Source of the DNA: Myxosarcina sp. GI1
GTDB lineage: Bacteria > Cyanobacteriota > Cyanobacteriia > Cyanobacteriales > Xenococcaceae
NCBI RefSeq assembly: GCF_000756305.1
Contig: NZ_JRFE01000016.1
Coordinates: forward strand, 170,874-234,873
Length of the DNA stretch: 64,000 nt
Direction of reading: 5' to 3'
How positions within the stretch are numbered: the first letter of the stretch is position 1; every line of letters starts with the position of its first letter. The notes below the pieces were generated by a model. That model had not been told where the DNA came from, ran no database searches, and was given only the letters and a program-made list of their open reading frames with translations. The position numbers and the translations under genes are program-made. Positions 63,449-64,000 of this stretch are shown in pieces.

Positions 63449-64000
63449 CTAATAAGCAGTATCTTCTCTAAGAGTATCAATAGTAGAAGTAGAATCTACG
63501 GTGGTTTTTTGTAGCCAATCTTCACCAATTTGGATAGTTATATCGGAACCTAAAACTCCAGTGCTTTCTACCACTACTTCTCCCAACCCTAATACGGCAC
63601 GAACTTGCTTGGCAGCTTCAGCATCTCCCGACTGTGCGATAATTTTAGTTTCTGCTAGCGTGTCTGGCTGGTCATAACCGAAAGAAATTCTTCTATAGCC
63701 AGCTTCGGCTAGAGTTTCCCTTGCTAAATTCGCTGCTTGCGAATTATCGGTGCTATTTTGCAGGTAGATGTTTAACTTGGCAGCGCGAGCGTGAGCTTGT
63801 TCTTCCCAGGAAACATAAGGCTCGTCGGTTTCTAGTTGGTGGGATGGCAGTGCAAAATGCTGGGTCATCATGGTATCGATGCGATCGCTATCTGGCAGCC
63901 AATAGCTAATCCCCGACCTGCCATCGCCGCTAAAGCCTCCTGGTAGCATCATCATATTGACATCAGACCTTTCGGTATTGGCAGCAAAATTAGCCAGAGC
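63449..64000 (-). CDS. LCP-family (LytR-CpsA-Psr) protein, C-terminal part
   Basis: The frame is open to the right window edge (the first visible codons read ALANFAANTERSD), so this is the C-terminal 183 residues of a longer protein. It has GRSGISYWLPDSD, a linker, and ARAAKLNIYLQNSTDNSQAANLARETLAEAGYRRI with AQSGDAEAAKQVRAVLGLGEVVV and SDITIQIGEDW. This is the LytR_C domain found after LCP domains in cyanobacterial cell-wall glycopolymer ligases. The LCP catalytic part must lie beyond 64000. Likely operon with recJ. Confidence 0.75.
   Translation of the reverse strand, partial: ALANFAANTERSDVNMMMLPGGFSGDGRSGISYWLPDSDRIDTMMTQHFALPSHQLETDEPYVSWEEQAHARAAKLNIYLQNSTDNSQAANLARETLAEAGYRRISFGYDQPDTLAETKIIAQSGDAEAAKQVRAVLGLGEVVVESTGVLGSDITIQIGEDWLQKTTVDSTSTIDTLREDTAY

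Noticed and set aside
1-64000. CRISPR arrays, prophage, rRNA or complete insertion sequences
   Set aside because: I searched for spaced direct repeats, phage structural or integrase genes and full transposases and saw none.

Overview
The window is a stretch of cyanobacterial chromosome. The evidence is the very frequent octamer GCGATCGC (the HIP1 repeat typical of cyanobacteria), a high-light-inducible chlorophyll-binding protein gene, ClpS, FHA-fused class A PBP, Uma2, pentapeptide and DUF3754 genes, and single core genes scattered among hypothetical genes on both strands. Base composition is moderately AT-rich. The mix of families and the HIP1 density suggest a large-genome coccoid or filamentous cyanobacterium, possibly Pleurocapsales; that placement is an inference and no rRNA is present to test it. 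I found no tRNA, rRNA, CRISPR array, prophage or complete insertion sequence.

Layout. 0-8.6 kb: the 3' part of a TamB-like outer-membrane assembly gene, a small hypothetical gene, a long LptC-like lipoprotein gene, a double-ATPase peptide-type ABC gene and a secreted hypothetical. 8.8-11 kb: a receiver-only response regulator and two tandem Crp/Fnr-type regulators, the second ending inside a perfect hairpin. 11-16.2 kb: a CPA1 Na+/H+ antiporter, a high-light-inducible protein with a candidate HLR1 site upstream, and an FHA-PBP1 peptidoglycan synthase.

16.3-22.3 kb is the accessory and decaying part. It has an SMI1/KNR4-type gene interrupted by an in-frame TAG, an intact MazEF-like pair, a VapBC-like pair whose antitoxin is split by an in-frame TAG, a small membrane protein, a Ser/Thr kinase and an IS630-type transposase remnant that keeps one frame but carries five stop codons. 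22.3-27.4 kb: a stand-alone fatty acyl-AMP ligase, a HAD phosphatase, a Uma2 protein, a small apparently frameshifted gene, a K+ channel and tyrA. 27.4-31.3 kb: a type I secretion-like ABC exporter with a cyclic-nucleotide-binding-type N-terminus and a C39-like domain lacking its catalytic cysteine, transcribed from a cytoplasmic parvulin gene.

31.4-49.5 kb is mostly housekeeping: ispF, leuD, pentapeptide protein, membrane-anchored subtilase, GatD-like amidotransferase, clpS, a CrtISO-like oxidoreductase, BioY with a coiled-coil extension, OsmC, SWIM protein, M15 carboxypeptidase, ACT-malic enzyme, a TrkA-type protein, a second CPA1 antiporter and a DUF3124 lipoprotein. 49.7-64 kb: an orphan ParA, an SDR beside a truncated and frameshifted LysR regulator, DUF3754, GAF protein, msrA, NYN protein, metG, plsC plus an alpha/beta hydrolase, ilvN, a second hydrolase, infC, recJ and the 3' end of an LCP (LytR-CpsA-Psr) gene.

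The most interesting signals are the split VapB antitoxin, which has a Shine-Dalgarno-preceded restart for the toxin-binding peptide; the cluster of TAG codons at expected tryptophan positions in three neighbouring loci; the exporter with an apparently dead C39 domain and a dedicated-looking foldase; and several structured intergenic repeats. Family assignments rest on motif recognition only; no database search was possible.
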